In this document: positions 54,933 to 64,000 of the stretch, one piece after another | How the letters are laid out: every line of letters starts with the position of its first letter | Position numbering within the stretch: position 1 is the stretch's first letter | DNA from: Bradyrhizobium diazoefficiens | GTDB lineage: Bacteria > Pseudomonadota > Alphaproteobacteria > Rhizobiales > Xanthobacteraceae | Length of the DNA stretch: 64,000 nucleotides | Direction: 5' to 3' | Assembly: GCF_016616425.1 (NCBI RefSeq) | Contig: NZ_CP067101.1 | Coordinates: 4,836,001 to 4,900,000 of the forward strand | Position numbers and translations under genes: made by a program | The notes under the pieces: model-generated | Databases searched by the model: none | Told to the model about the DNA's origin: nothing | The model's input: the letters and a program-made list of their open reading frames with translations, nothing else

Positions 54933-55571
54933 GTGGCAAAGACCCAGCCCGAGCCCGTCCGCGATCCAAAGGCCGATCACCTCCTGACGCCGCAAAACTG
55001 CGTTCTGGTCCTGATCGACTACCAGCCTGAGCAGTATTCCAGTGTGACTTCATCCTCCCGCGAGGAGATCACCCTCAATGCGGTCGCGCTATGCAAACTC
55101 GCTCAGGCCTACAATATCCCCGTGGTGCTCTCGACGGTGGCGGTCGACATGGGCGTGAACGAGGGCACGATTCCCGCGATCCGCGAGGCTCTGCCGGGAG
55201 TACAAGAAATCGACCGCACCGGCGTCAATGCGTGGCAGGACGATGACTTCCGCAAGGCAGTCCAGGACACGGGCCGGCGCAAGGTGGTCATCGGCGCACT
55301 TTGGACCGAGGTCTGCCTGGCCTTTCCGACCCTCGACATGCTGGCGGAAGGCTACGACGTCTATCCGGTCGCCGACGCCGTCGGCGGCATTTCGCCAGCC
55401 GCGCACGAACGCGCGTTCGACCGAATGATTCAGGCCGGGGCAAGACCCATCACGGTGATCTCCTTCGGCTGCGAGATCATGCGCAACTGGGCGCGGGGAG
55501 ATTCCGACAACCTGCGAGAGGTCATGCGATGGTATTTCCCTCAGCATCGTCGTCTGCACAAGTCGACCTGA
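54933..55571 (+). CDS. Isochorismatase-like cysteine hydrolase (YcaC type)
   Basis: 212 residues from GTG 54933, with GAGGA five bases upstream; ATG 54921 is the alternative. It has the catalytic Asp in LIDYQPEQ, the cis-peptide region and the nucleophile Cys in LWTEVCLAFP. It resembles YcaC-type hydrolases of unknown substrate. Complete, no adjacent partner. Confidence 0.88.
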   Translation: MAKTQPEPVRDPKADHLLTPQNCVLVLIDYQPEQYSSVTSSSREEITLNAVALCKLAQAYNIPVVLSTVAVDMGVNEGTIPAIREALPGVQEIDRTGVNAWQDDDFRKAVQDTGRRKVVIGALWTEVCLAFPTLDMLAEGYDVYPVADAVGGISPAAHERAFDRMIQAGARPITVISFGCEIMRNWARGDSDNLREVMRWYFPQHRRLHKST

Positions 55572-55984
55572 AGCGGGCGAAGGGCGACGACCTTTGCGGC
55601 GAGCGCGACGGACTGCGGAATACCTCGGCGTCGCAGTTGACGTGGCTCAAAGCGAATGGCCGGCCCCGGGCGTACGCTTGAATACATACCGAGCGGCATG
55701 AGCGCGCTCAGGTGTTGTTACGGGGGCGGAGCCCGGACTCCTAGGCACTTCGGGCTCCGCCCCTTACTGCCGAGCGCAGGTGCGGGGTCGGCTCCGAGAG
55801 CGACCCGCGGGCGCGTTCGATGGAGTGAACTCCGGGACTGCGGGTTGGACGACGAAAGCTTTTGGGCGATTTGAGAGCACGATCGGCCTCGGCAGCAATA
55901 CGGCTGCCGCGCCCGATTTCGTTAAGGACAAACCTCGCCGGCGAGCTTACGATCTGAACACGCTCTGACGGGTGGCGAATTCAT

Positions 55985-56152
55985 TCACTCGTCGCTCGGG
56001 CCGGCCGCATCTCCCGGCTCGAGCAGATTCAGCGCCGTCTCGATCTGGGCGAGCTGCGCCTTGATTTCCTCTCGCTCGTTCGGCCCAGGATCGCCCTCCA
56101 GTCGCTCCATGAGCGCCTGCTTCCGCGCGAGCAGCTTTGCGACCGTCGACAT
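55985..56152 (-). CDS. Small helical conserved protein
   Basis: 55 residues from ATG 56152 (a longer start at 56173 is possible). Coiled-coil-like (VAKLLARKQALMERLEGDP, EIKAQLAQIETALNLLE). No function known. Confidence 0.6.
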   Translation of the reverse strand: MSTVAKLLARKQALMERLEGDPGPNEREEIKAQLAQIETALNLLEPGDAAGPSDE

Positions 56153-56259
56153 CCCGCCTCCCACGTTCGCCATCTACAAACGAGGTGGTGCGCCCACGAC
56201 GAACTTGCCAGTGGCTCTGCGACGCCCGGACCCGGGCCGGGCCGATTTTTCCCGGATCG

Positions 56260-56442
56260 CTATTTCGCCGGCGGCCGCAGCGGGCCGTCCACCCACTTCC
56301 GGGCGGCGGGATCGTGCAGCGGATCGCCGTCGCAATCGGGGCAGACGTAGCGCTCCCCGCCTTTGGCCGCCTCGTCGCGGACATGCTTCATCGGCCGCCC
56401 ACAGTGCGGGCACGGCTTCCGGATTGGATGCAGCAGCGACAT
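56260..56442 (-). CDS. Small zinc-ribbon protein
   Basis: 60 residues from ATG 56442. Two CxxC pairs (CPHCGRPMKH and CPDCDGDP) form a zinc ribbon. The end PAARKWVDGPLRPP is common in Bradyrhizobium short proteins. Function unknown. Confidence 0.65.
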   Translation of the reverse strand: MSLLHPIRKPCPHCGRPMKHVRDEAAKGGERYVCPDCDGDPLHDPAARKWVDGPLRPPAK

Positions 56443-56561
56443 TTGGCTTCCCCCGCCTCGGTCAGCGTAGTGCCGTTTACCAGGCAGGGACAAGCAATCT
56501 CTTGACGTGAGCCTCACCGACCATCGAAGATCGGCTTTCGGCGATGTTGTGGGGTGGCGTC

Positions 56562-56762
56562 ATGGAAGAGTTCTACAGCGGCTTCGCGCAGCGGGCGCGC
56601 GATCTGGCGGAGAAGGCCGACCCGTTCACCAAACGGCGGCTTCTCGATCTGGCCCAAAGGTACGAACTGAAGAGCAGACCGGGACCGAGCTACGGACGAC
56701 CCTCATCGCCCCCGCGGTCAACCCCGCCGACGGTCCTCTTCTCCGGCTCCGGCGAAGCCTGA
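56562..56762 (+). CDS. Small conserved hypothetical protein
   Basis: 66 residues from ATG 56562. The first half (EEFYSGFAQRARDLAEKADP, FTKRRLLDLAQRYE) is a regular helical pair I recall from several Bradyrhizobium small proteins; the Pro/Ser-rich tail is not. Confidence 0.55.
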   Translation: MEEFYSGFAQRARDLAEKADPFTKRRLLDLAQRYELKSRPGPSYGRPSSPPRSTPPTVLFSGSGEA

Positions 56763-57395
56763 CACCGGTACCTTGAATACATTGTTGCTTCGTCTTCGGA
56801 TGTCGCCGCTCATAGATCGCCTTCCGCCCGCCGACGCACATCGCGATCTCGGCAGGCGACAGCTCGGCGCGGGTCAGGTTCTGATCGACCTCGACATCGC
56901 GGCTTCACCGCTGTCGCGCTTTGCATTAGATCAAGACGCGCTGCCCGCGACCTCCATAGCCTCGCTTCCTGTAGCCGAACAACCTGCAGTTCAGGCTGCT
57001 GAGGTTATGAGGCTCGGACTGCTAGACTCTGCGTGCCTCGCCTTACTCCCGCACAGGCGTAGACGTGATCCGCTGGCAGGGAAGGCACTTGTAGACCCTG
57101 ACGGCTGGCCGACCTGCGATGGCTCGCAATCCCCCCAGCGGCACCATTTCGCGGGTGCATTTTTCACATGAGGGCGGTCGCTCGGTTTGATGAAGGGGCA
57201 GCATAGCTGAACGCTATCCGATCAGCGACGGCGCCACACTTGGGAAATTTACGGGTGGGTGGAGAGATCAGCGGTACGGGCGTTCAGCCGTCCAAGCGCT
57301 TCCAGAACGAGAACGTTCCAAGGCATCCTTCATCTGACCGATGCTCTTTCCCGGCGCGCCTATGCCGCACACTTCCGCCCCGTCGAATCCTCATT
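56763..57395. other. Gene-poor stretch
   Basis: 633 bp. Open frames here are Arg/Pro-rich and not convincing. The right part may hold the decayed end of the pseudogene that follows on the minus strand. Confidence 0.4.
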
Positions 57396-57709
57396 TCATC
57401 GCCATCTCTTGAAATCGGCATCGCCCCGCTTGGACAGAAATATAGCCCTTGCGACCAAGAACCCGGCTCGCGCTTCATCGAGTGTCGCAGCCGTGCCAGC
57501 GGTGCATTCGCCGGCCGTCATCCCGGATAGAAGCCGCAGCGCCATTGCCAAGGATTCTTCTCGACCGGATTGCCGGACTGCAGGCCCATCGTCCCGACAT
57601 GAGCATCGCCGTAGCAGATCAGCCAGCTCTCTTCGCTGGCTTGACGATCGCGTCGGCGGGTTAGGCAAGCCATGCCGGCGATCAAAGCGCCGGGCAGCGA
57701 AGCAGGCAA
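57396..57709 (-). pseudogene. Conserved hypothetical protein, nonsense and frameshift
   Basis: The first frame reads ASEESWLICYGDAHVGTMGL, QSGNPVEKNPWQWRCGFYPG and hits TGA. The following bases, in another frame, read GECTAGTAATLDEARAGFLV and RGDADFKRW. The expected junction PG-x-RPGECTAG needs one more G and a sense codon instead of TGA. It has both a stop and a one-base loss, so it is a real pseudogene or doubly damaged. Confidence 0.65.
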
Positions 57710-58769
57710 ATTGTCAGTCTGTTGGGGATCGGATTGCCGGTGGGATACCGGGCGTCGTGGGTGGTCTACTATCAGGCGTGGATCGGACCGACTTACGCGA
57801 AGCCCAGACAGCCGCTTGTGACCCTAAGCTGCCTTTCGCTGCTGCAGAGGCTCGAAAGGCGTCAGCCTCGTTGAGGCAATGAGCCTGACGTGTTGAAAGC
57901 TGATGTTTGCCCATAGTAGATTGCCACTTTGTCCCGGTTGCTCTGAAGCAGTCCTAGTAGTGCTTTTTGTACTGTGGAGGACATTTATGCGAAGCTCTCG
58001 CGCAATGCTTTATCTCCAACGACTTGGCGAGCTCGCCTCTCGGCTCTCGGAATTGGAAGATCTTCGAGGTCTAGTCGAAGATGCAGAGCGAAGCGCCCGC
58101 GGTGCGTCTGCATTGCGCTCTGGATGCCATGTTTCGCGCCGCCTTCGAGGTCGTGATCTCGGCGCCCTGTCTGTCCGCCTCCGTCGCTACACGCCAGCAA
58201 GCAGAGATGCAGGAGCTGTCAGGCCCCCTGAGAACGACAATCAAATCGATTGGAAGTTGCTTGAGCCATTTCCCGACGGATGGTGGGCTTCCCCCTAAAG
58301 CTCTTCGCTCTTCAACGGCTGCTAGTGAATCAAGTTTTCTCGGCTGCTTATGGCCCTCAGCGTGGGATAAGCTTCGCACATAAACTATCGAACTCTTGCA
58401 GCGGCGCCGGACGCGTGTCGTCTGCAGGAGCCGGATTCGCCACATTCGAAAGAAGCTCCGGCCGCGACGGTCGACTTGATGCTTTGCGTCACCGCAGCCG
58501 TCAGCGTCTTCGCCGCCGGCCCTGACGAACTCGGATTGCCCGGTGATCAGCGAGCCGTCGCTGACCACGTGAACTGCCCAAGTCTCCTTGTTCGAGAAGT
58601 TAGCGCCAGCTTCAACATCTCGTCTTTGAGTAGGAAAGCCACCACGTTGGTCAAGCCGACTTCTTCCTCCTCACCATTCATTTCCAGGCGAAACAGACAC
58701 AAAGTAGCGTTTGAGACAGGCTACCCCTCAGCGTGCGCGCGGACAGATGGGTCCGCGCAATACCTGCCC
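57710..58769. other. Gene-poor stretch before the aldehyde dehydrogenase remnant
   Basis: About 1 kb. The only fairly natural frame starts at ATG 57987 on the plus strand (RLGELASRLSELEDLRGLVE) but soon becomes Arg-rich, so it may be the 5' part of a broken gene. Nothing else recognised. Confidence 0.3.
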
Positions 58770-59757
58770 TTAGAAGAAGCCGAGCTTCTTCGGGCTGTAG
58801 TTGACCAGCAGATTCTTGGTCTGCTGATAGTGATCGAGCATCATCTTGTGGGTCTCGCGACCGATACCCGACTGCTTGTAGCCGCCGAAGGCGGCATGGG
58901 CGGGATAGGCATGGTAGCAGTTGGTCCAGACGCGGCTGGCTTGGATCGCGCGGCCGAAGCGGTAGCAGCGATTGGCGTCGCGGCTCCAGACGCCGGCTCC
59001 GAGGCCATACAGCGTGTCGTTTGCGATCGCGAGCGCCTCCTCGTCGGTCTTGAAGGTGGTTACGGAAACGACCGGACCGAAAATCTCCTCTTGGAAGATC
59101 CGCATCTTGTTGTTGCCGTGGAACACGGGTTGGCTGGACGTAGAAGCCGCCGGAGAGATCCCCGCCGAGATCAGCCCGCGCGCCGCCGGTCAGGAGCTGC
59201 GCGCCCTCCTTCCTGCCGATGTCGATATAGGACAGGATCTTCTCCAACTGCTCGCCGGAGGCTTGCGCACCGATCATGGTCGCGGCGTTGCGCGGGTCGC
59301 CCTGGGTGATCGCCTGGACACGCTTCAAGGCCTTCTCAATGAAACGTTCATAGATCGACTCCTGCACCAGCGCCCGGCTCGGACAAGTGCAGACTTCGCC
59401 CTGATTCAGCGCGAACATGACGAACCCCTCGATAGCCTTGTCGAGGAAGTCATCGTCCTCAGCCGCCACATCCTTGAAGAAGATGTTCGGCGACTTGCCG
59501 CCGAGCTCGAGCGTGACCGGGATCAGGTTCTGGCTGGCATACTGCATGATTAGCCGGCCGGTGGAGGTTTCGCCGGTGAAGGCGATCTTGGAGATGCGGG
59601 GGCTCGACGCCAGCGGCTTGCCGGCCTCGAGGCCGAAGCCGTTGACAATGTTGAGAACCCCGGGCGGCAGCAGGTCGCCGATCAGCTCGATCCAGACCAT
59701 GATCGAGGCCGGAGTCTGCTCCGCAGGCTTCAGTACGACGCAGTTGCCCCGACGTTC
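58770..59757 (-). pseudogene. NAD-dependent aldehyde dehydrogenase, 5'-truncated and frameshifted
   Basis: It matches the aldehyde dehydrogenase core ([26 protein letters not shown]-like [23 protein letters not shown], catalytic Cys in [21 protein letters not shown]) and the end ([17 protein letters not shown]). Near 59130 an extra C in a C run breaks the frame. The N-terminal part is cut off at about 59757, where the PCu(A)C-type gene on the other strand begins. The N-terminal 150 residues are missing. Confidence 0.8.
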
Positions 59758-59772
59758 GCCCAACATCCGGAG

Positions 59773-60555
59773 GTGTCCGTCAGCCAGGCCTGGAGTCGGG
59801 CGACGCCGAAGGGCGCGAAGGTCGCCGGCGGCTACCTCACCATCGAAAATAGCGGCGTGGCCGCCGATCGCCTGCTGTCGGCATCGAGCCCGGTGGCGGC
59901 CAAGATCGAAATTCATCAGATGTCGATGCAGGACGGCATCATGACGATGCGCCCGCTCGAAGAGGGTCTCGCTATCCCGCCGGACGCGACGGTGACGCTG
60001 GCTCCCGGCGGCGACCACATCATGTTCATCGGGCTCGCCGCACTTTTCGAGGAAAGCCAGCGCATTCCGGTCACGCTGAACTTCCAGCGCTCCGGCAAGA
60101 TCGAGACTTCGTTCGAAGTCGGCAGCGTCGGCGCCAAAGGGCCCCGGCTCCAGATCGCTTCCAAGGAGGTCGCGTCAAAGGAAGCCGCCCCGGTCGTCGT
60201 CGCACGGCCGCGCAAACCCGCGGCGCCGGCGGGCGAGCCTTTCTTCACGCACCTTTGCGGAACCCGTGTGATGGCCGACGTCACCATCACGCCCGGCCGC
60301 AGCGGACCGGCCGAGGTCGCACTCCAGCTCTACGACGGCGACGAGAAGCCGCTCACGGTCGATGCCGTCTCGGTGACGCTTACCAATCCCGATAAGAGCG
60401 TCGCGCCACTCACCGCCCGCGCCGATCGGGTCGCCGCGCACAAGTGGCGCGTCGACATGACGGCCGCCTCGAGCGGCACATGGACGCTGGCGCTCGGCAT
60501 CGACATGAGGAAGGACGATCGCATCGACATCGCCGCGCCGGTCGTGATCGAATGA
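59773..60555 (+). CDS. PCu(A)C copper chaperone fused to CopC/FixH-like domain, 5'-truncated
   Basis: 260 residues from GTG 59773. Residues 6-110 are PCu(A)[12 protein letters not shown] and the copper motif [13 protein letters not shown] with [11 protein letters not shown] Lys/Ala/Pro linker leads to a second beta domain ([32 protein letters not shown]) like CopC/FixH. No signal peptide is present, and the frame runs upstream into the aldehyde dehydrogenase junction, so the export signal has probably been lost. PCu(A)C proteins load CuA sites of oxidases and NosZ. Confidence 0.75.
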   Translation: MSVSQAWSRATPKGAKVAGGYLTIENSGVAADRLLSASSPVAAKIEIHQMSMQDGIMTMRPLEEGLAIPPDATVTLAPGGDHIMFIGLAALFEESQRIPVTLNFQRSGKIETSFEVGSVGAKGPRLQIASKEVASKEAAPVVVARPRKPAAPAGEPFFTHLCGTRVMADVTITPGRSGPAEVALQLYDGDEKPLTVDAVSVTLTNPDKSVAPLTARADRVAAHKWRVDMTAASSGTWTLALGIDMRKDDRIDIAAPVVIE

Positions 60556-60590
60556 TTTCCCACGGCACCGTCGAAAGATCGCGATAGGAC

Positions 60591-61045
60591 ATGACACGTA
60601 GACAGCGCCGCAGGGATGATCGGCAGTTCGCTCGCGGTGCTCGTCGTCGCGGTCGGACTCGTCCTCAACGCGCTCCGCGACTCGATCGTCTTCTTCACCA
60701 CACCCACGATGGCGGCCGAGAAACACATCGGAACGGGCAAGCGCTTCCGCCTCGGCGGCCTGGTACAGCCCGGCTCGCTCGCGCGCGCGAACGGCCTCGC
60801 GGCCACCTTCAGCATCGCGGAACGGGGGCGGTAGCGTCCCCGTCAGCTACCGAGGGGTGCTTCCCGACCTGTTCGGGGACGGCCAGGGCGTTGTCGCCGA
60901 AGGTGCGCTCGATGCGTCCGGTATATTCCGCGCGGACGCCGTGCTGGCCAAGCACGACGAAAACTACATGCCGAGGGAAGTGACCGACGCGCTGAAGAAT
61001 CAAGGCCACTGGAGAGCGACACCCCTTGAGACGAGAGTCACCAAT
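60591..61045 (+). pseudogene. ccmE: CcmE haem chaperone, two homopolymer indels
   Basis: The reading is split: MTRRQRRR start, then [40 protein letters not shown], and [19 protein letters not shown] with the haem-binding HDENY. One extra G at about 60613 and one at about 60824 (ggggg for gggg) explain both breaks. Otherwise the protein is complete. It carries haem for cytochrome c maturation. It runs without a stop into HemJ. Confidence 0.82.
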
Positions 61046-61468
61046 TTGAACAACTACGATTGGATCAAAGCGCTGCACGTCGTCGCGGTGATGATCTGGA
61101 TGGCCGGGATGCTGCCGTGGCTGTTCGTCTTGCATGGCGACGCCGCATTCGGCTCCTGCACGTCCGAATTCCTGAAGGTGGTCGAACGGCGGCTGCTCAG
61201 GGCCATCGTCAATCCCGCGATGATCTTGGCCTGGATCGCCGGTCCCTACCTCGCTTGGTCGGCACACTGGTGGACGGCGGGGTGGTTCCAGACGAAGTTC
61301 GCGCTGGTGCTCGCTCTGTCCGGCGTACACGGCCTGTATGCGCGCTGGGTCAAGGATTTCGCGGCCGACCGGCCGCGAAAGAGCCGCGGCACGTACCTTG
61401 GCGCGGCGTTGATCCCGACCGTCGTCATGATCGCGGCCGTAGTTCTCGTCGTCGTCAAACCCTTCTAA
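61046..61468 (+). CDS. hemJ: HemJ-type protoporphyrinogen oxidase
   Basis: 140 residues from TTG 61046; the frame is open upstream into ccmE. Four membrane helices and HemJ motifs [47 protein letters not shown] and [17 protein letters not shown]. It oxidises protoporphyrinogen IX in haem synthesis. It lies upstream of hemN. No ATG is available, so expression may depend on the ccmE frame. Confidence 0.85.
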   Translation: MNNYDWIKALHVVAVMIWMAGMLPWLFVLHGDAAFGSCTSEFLKVVERRLLRAIVNPAMILAWIAGPYLAWSAHWWTAGWFQTKFALVLALSGVHGLYARWVKDFAADRPRKSRGTYLGAALIPTVVMIAAVVLVVVKPF

Positions 61469-61479
61469 TCGCGCCGAAG

Positions 61480-61493
61480 TTGACCTGAAGCAA
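61480..61493. promoter_or_regulatory. FixK-type box before hemN
   Basis: TTGACCTGAAGCAA matches TTG[A/C]-N6-[T/G]CAA, 51 bp before the hemN ATG. Anaerobic induction of hemN by FNR/FixK-type regulators is established in related bacteria. Confidence 0.6.
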
Positions 61494-61544
61494 CGTCAGC
61501 GAACGCACCTTCCTGCAAGGTCCGCCAAAATGGAAAGGCAGACG

Positions 61545-62897
61545 ATGCGCTCGGATCTCGCAAGACGCTACGGACAGGACCGGCTCCCCCGCTACACCAG
61601 CTATCCCACCGCCCCGCACTTCAATGCCGCGATCGGCGAGGCCGAACATCGCTTCTGGCTGAAGTCAATCTCCCCGCGGCAGCCGGCCTCGATCTACGTG
61701 CACGTGCCGTTCTGCCGATCCATGTGCTGGTACTGTGGCTGCCACACCTCCGTCACCAAGAAGGACGACCCGATCGCGATCTACGCATCCGGCCTTCGCA
61801 CCGAAGCTCACCTGGTCGCGGACAGCATCGGTCACCGGCAGCCGATCTCGCACATCCACTTCGGCGGCGGCACGCCGACGATCATGACGCCGGAGACCTT
61901 CGCTGACCTGGTCGGGGCCCTGCGCTACGCCTACTTCGTGCTGCCGGACGCCGAAATCGCCGTCGAGATCGATCCGCGGACACTGACCGAACCCATGACG
62001 GAGGCGCTGGGCTTCAGCGGCGTCAACCGCGCGAGCCTGGGCGTGCAGAGCTTCGATCCCACGGTCCAGCGCGCGATCAACCGCATGCAGAGCTTCGACC
62101 AGACCGCCCGCTGCGTCGACGGCTTGAGGAGGAGCGGCGTCGACAAACTCAACTTCGACCTGCTGTACGGCCTGCCGCTGCAGACGGTCGATTCGTGCCT
62201 TGATACCGTCGCGAAGTGCATCGAGCTCCGCCCGGATCGGTTCTCCGTGTTCGGCTACGCGCGCATTCCCTCGTTCAAGAAGCACCAGCGCAAGATCGAC
62301 GAAGGCGCTCTGCCTGACGCCATCGAGAGGCATCTGCAGTCCGAAGCGATTGCGGAAGCGCTGGTCGACGCCGGCTACGAGCGCATCGGCTTCGACCATT
62401 TCGCGCTGCCCGACGATCCGATCGCGGTAGCCAAGCGCGATGGCCGGCTGCACCGCAATTTTCAAGGCTACACCGACGATGCCGCCGAAACGCTCATCGG
62501 GCTCGGTGCCAGCGCGATCGGACGGACGCCGCAAGGCTTCGTACAGAACGTCGTCGCGACGCGCGACTATCTGGCGCGCATCGCCGACGACCGGCTTGCG
62601 ACCGCCAAGGGCTACGCGTTCACGGAGGACGACCGCTTCCGCGCCGATATCATCGAACGCGTCATGTGCGACATGGCCGTCGATCTGTCCAAGATCGGCA
62701 GGTCGCACGATCGCGACCCGGATTCGGCCATCATCGACCGGTCGCGGCTCGACAGCCTCATCGCGGACGGGGTGGTCACCATGGATCGCGACAGGATCTC
62801 GATGCGACGCGGCGCGGAATTCATGGTCAGGAGCGTCGCGTCCGCGTTCGATGCCCATCTGGGACGGTCCGCCGCCACTCACAGCCGCGCGGTCTAG
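61545..62897 (+). CDS. hemN: Oxygen-independent coproporphyrinogen III dehydrogenase
   Basis: 450 residues from ATG 61545, with GGAAAGG upstream; ATG 61530 is the alternative. Radical SAM site CRSMCWYCGC, then FGGGTPTIM, SLGVQSFDPTVQRAINRMQS and the HemN C-terminal domain. It is the anaerobic counterpart of HemF in haem synthesis. A FixK-type box lies upstream. Sequence intact. Confidence 0.97.
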   Translation: MRSDLARRYGQDRLPRYTSYPTAPHFNAAIGEAEHRFWLKSISPRQPASIYVHVPFCRSMCWYCGCHTSVTKKDDPIAIYASGLRTEAHLVADSIGHRQPISHIHFGGGTPTIMTPETFADLVGALRYAYFVLPDAEIAVEIDPRTLTEPMTEALGFSGVNRASLGVQSFDPTVQRAINRMQSFDQTARCVDGLRRSGVDKLNFDLLYGLPLQTVDSCLDTVAKCIELRPDRFSVFGYARIPSFKKHQRKIDEGALPDAIERHLQSEAIAEALVDAGYERIGFDHFALPDDPIAVAKRDGRLHRNFQGYTDDAAETLIGLGASAIGRTPQGFVQNVVATRDYLARIADDRLATAKGYAFTEDDRFRADIIERVMCDMAVDLSKIGRSHDRDPDSAIIDRSRLDSLIADGVVTMDRDRISMRRGAEFMVRSVASAFDAHLGRSAATHSRAV

Positions 62898-62920
62898 ACG
62901 CTGTCCGCGGCGCCGGCGCG

Positions 62921-63082
62921 CTACACGGAATCCTTCGGATCGTGTTCGATTCTCGCGGACCTGTCGAAGGGTGGCACGTGTCCTTCCACGAAATCGACGA
63001 TCCGGCGTCGCGTCTCGGGATCTCTGATCTTCAGGAACGCTCTCAGCACGCGCAGCGCCTTCAGATCTTCGCGAATGCTCAT
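62921..63082 (-). CDS. 53-residue protein downstream of norD
   Basis: The minus-strand frame starts ATG 63082 and reads SIREDLKALRVLRAFLKIRD, PETRRRIVDFVEGHVPPFDR, then RIEHDPKDSV and stops. It is Arg/Asp-rich and helical, with the composition of a real gene. It lies 128 bp after norD on the same strand. Unknown function; possibly a small regulator. Confidence 0.55.
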   Translation of the reverse strand: MSIREDLKALRVLRAFLKIRDPETRRRIVDFVEGHVPPFDRSARIEHDPKDSV

Positions 63083-63210
63083 CGTCGCCCTCCGCGCGCA
63101 ACTTAATCATCCGCCGGCCTCGCGCCACCCGATTCTTCGAACGATCGCGTGGCCTGTTCGGGATTTAACGCGAAGTCTTCTGCATTCCGATCGTCCGGCT
63201 CTTCGATGGC

Positions 63211-64000
63211 TTACTGCGTAAGCTGCCGATAGATCGCGGGCAACGCCGCCGGAAGACGCTTGATGTTGCCAACGATGCCGTACCCTCCGCGCCCGAACAG
63301 CGTCCGGAAGTAGCTCTTCGCTGCGGCGTCGATCGTCACTCCGAAGACGGATGTGCCGAGACGCCGCGCCTCCTGGACGGCCTTGCGCGTGTCCTCGACC
63401 GCGAAGCGTCCTTCGTAGTAATCGACGTCGTTGGGCTTGCCGTCGGTGAGGACGATCAGGAGCTTCTTGCGCTGCGGCTGTTCGGCGAGTTCGGCGGCGG
63501 CGTAGCGGACCGCCGCGCCGATGCGCGTGTAGTAACCCGGCTTGAGCGATCCGATCCGCTGCCCGACCTGCACCGTCATCGGTTCGCCGAACGCCTTGAC
63601 GGTCTTGAGCCGGACCCACGAACGGCGGCGCGAAGTGAACGTCAGGATGCTGTGGTTGTCGCCGCAAGCCGCGAGCCCGTGCGCGAGCACCAGGAGCGCC
63701 TCCTTCTCGACGTCCAGCACGCGATAGCCATCGACCCAGGAATCGGTCGAGAGCGAGACGTCGACCAGCAGCGTGACCGCGAGATCGTGGCCCTGCGGGC
63801 GCATCGCCAGGTGGACGCGGTCCAGCGATCCGCTGCCGGCGCGCAGATCGCATCGCGCGCGCACCAGCGCGTCCAGATCGAGGTCGTGTCCGTCGGGTTG
63901 GGCCCGCAGCAGTTCATGGCGCGGCCGCAGCGCTTCGAATTGGCGACGTACCTGACGAATCCGCCGCAGCATGGCGTCGTCCGGCTGCCAGTCCTCCCCG
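63211..64000 (-). CDS. norD: NorD-like VWA protein, C-terminal part at window edge
   Basis: The visible part ends at 63211 and stays open to the right edge, so the gene continues outside. It has the VWA domain with MIDAS motif DVSLSTDSW and TDGKPNDVDYYEGRF, and the NorD-typical GYYTRIGAAVRYAAAELAEQ. NorD assists nitric-oxide reductase assembly with NorQ; norCBQ probably lie to the right. Confidence 0.92.
   Translation of the reverse strand, partial: GEDWQPDDAMLRRIRQVRRQFEALRPRHELLRAQPDGHDLDLDALVRARCDLRAGSGSLDRVHLAMRPQGHDLAVTLLVDVSLSTDSWVDGYRVLDVEKEALLVLAHGLAACGDNHSILTFTSRRRSWVRLKTVKAFGEPMTVQVGQRIGSLKPGYYTRIGAAVRYAAAELAEQPQRKKLLIVLTDGKPNDVDYYEGRFAVEDTRKAVQEARRLGTSVFGVTIDAAAKSYFRTLFGRGGYGIVGNIKRLPAALPAIYRQLTQ

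Noticed and set aside
61665-63128. 487-codon open frame opposite hemN
   Set aside because: HemN is intact; the antisense frame also crosses the 53-residue gene and lacks protein-like composition.
1-64000. CRISPR arrays, tRNA or rRNA genes
   Set aside because: No regularly spaced direct repeats, cloverleaf ends or rRNA-like sequence were noticed; a covariance-model scan would be needed to exclude a tRNA.

Overview
The window looks like a chromosomal segment of an alphaproteobacterium of the Bradyrhizobium/Rhodopseudomonas group (Nitrobacteraceae). This rests on high GC, a complete nosRZDFYLX cluster with Tat-exported NosZ, FixK2/FNR-type 14-mers (TTG[A/C]-N6-[T/G]CAA) before several genes, EcfG-like promoter motifs before a stress operon, a Ku gene, and many small proteins of a kind common in these genomes. 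The genus is an inference, not a measurement.

Left part (1-14.3 kb): metal, sulfide and envelope handling. A P1B-5-type metal ATPase, a 5'-truncated MBL/beta-CASP gene, a Spy/CpxP-like protein, and an RND efflux operon (adaptor, pump, AhpD-like protein) lie beside an ArsR repressor. The repressor has the cysteine spacing of the persulfide sensors BigR/SqrR. It is divergent from a sulfide:quinone oxidoreductase operon (sqr, thioredoxin, DUF2892, DUF302, ccoG-like, membrane protein). FixK-type boxes precede the ATPase, the Spy-like gene, the RND operon, nosR and hemN, suggesting one low-oxygen regulon.

Denitrification core: nosRZDFYLX plus a class I cytochrome c (14.5-23.9 kb). At the right end are ccmE, hemJ, hemN, a 53-aa gene and the C-terminal part of norD, which runs off the window. 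The two parts are separated by about 37 kb of accessory DNA.

Accessory middle (24-60 kb): a TraA-like relaxase whose helicase half looks degenerate, a resolvase remnant, an IS91-type element with its tyrosine recombinase, an EcfG-like stress operon (DUF3618, holin-like, small helical protein, divergent YihY), IS1182 and other gene remnants, and a tightly coupled operon of unknown function (38.5-44.4 kb). That operon holds an XRE regulator with a palindromic operator, an HNH protein, several unknown proteins, a Lon-like AAA+ ATPase and a DEDDh exonuclease. It abuts a possible Argonaute 3' remnant and a broken SRAP gene, and is the best candidate for an undescribed system. A large serine recombinase, paired NTF2-like secreted proteins, AraC/cupin genes, Ku, an isochorismatase-like hydrolase and small zinc-ribbon proteins follow.

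An important caveat: many otherwise well-preserved genes (thioredoxin, ccoG, ccmE, aldehyde dehydrogenase, a cupin, a small conserved protein) carry single-base indels, mostly in short homopolymers. This may reflect assembly error rather than decay. Other genes (MBL, YfhO, DUF2130, aldehyde dehydrogenase, PCu(A)C, SRAP, resolvase, IS91) are truncated at clear junctions, which base-calling error does not explain.
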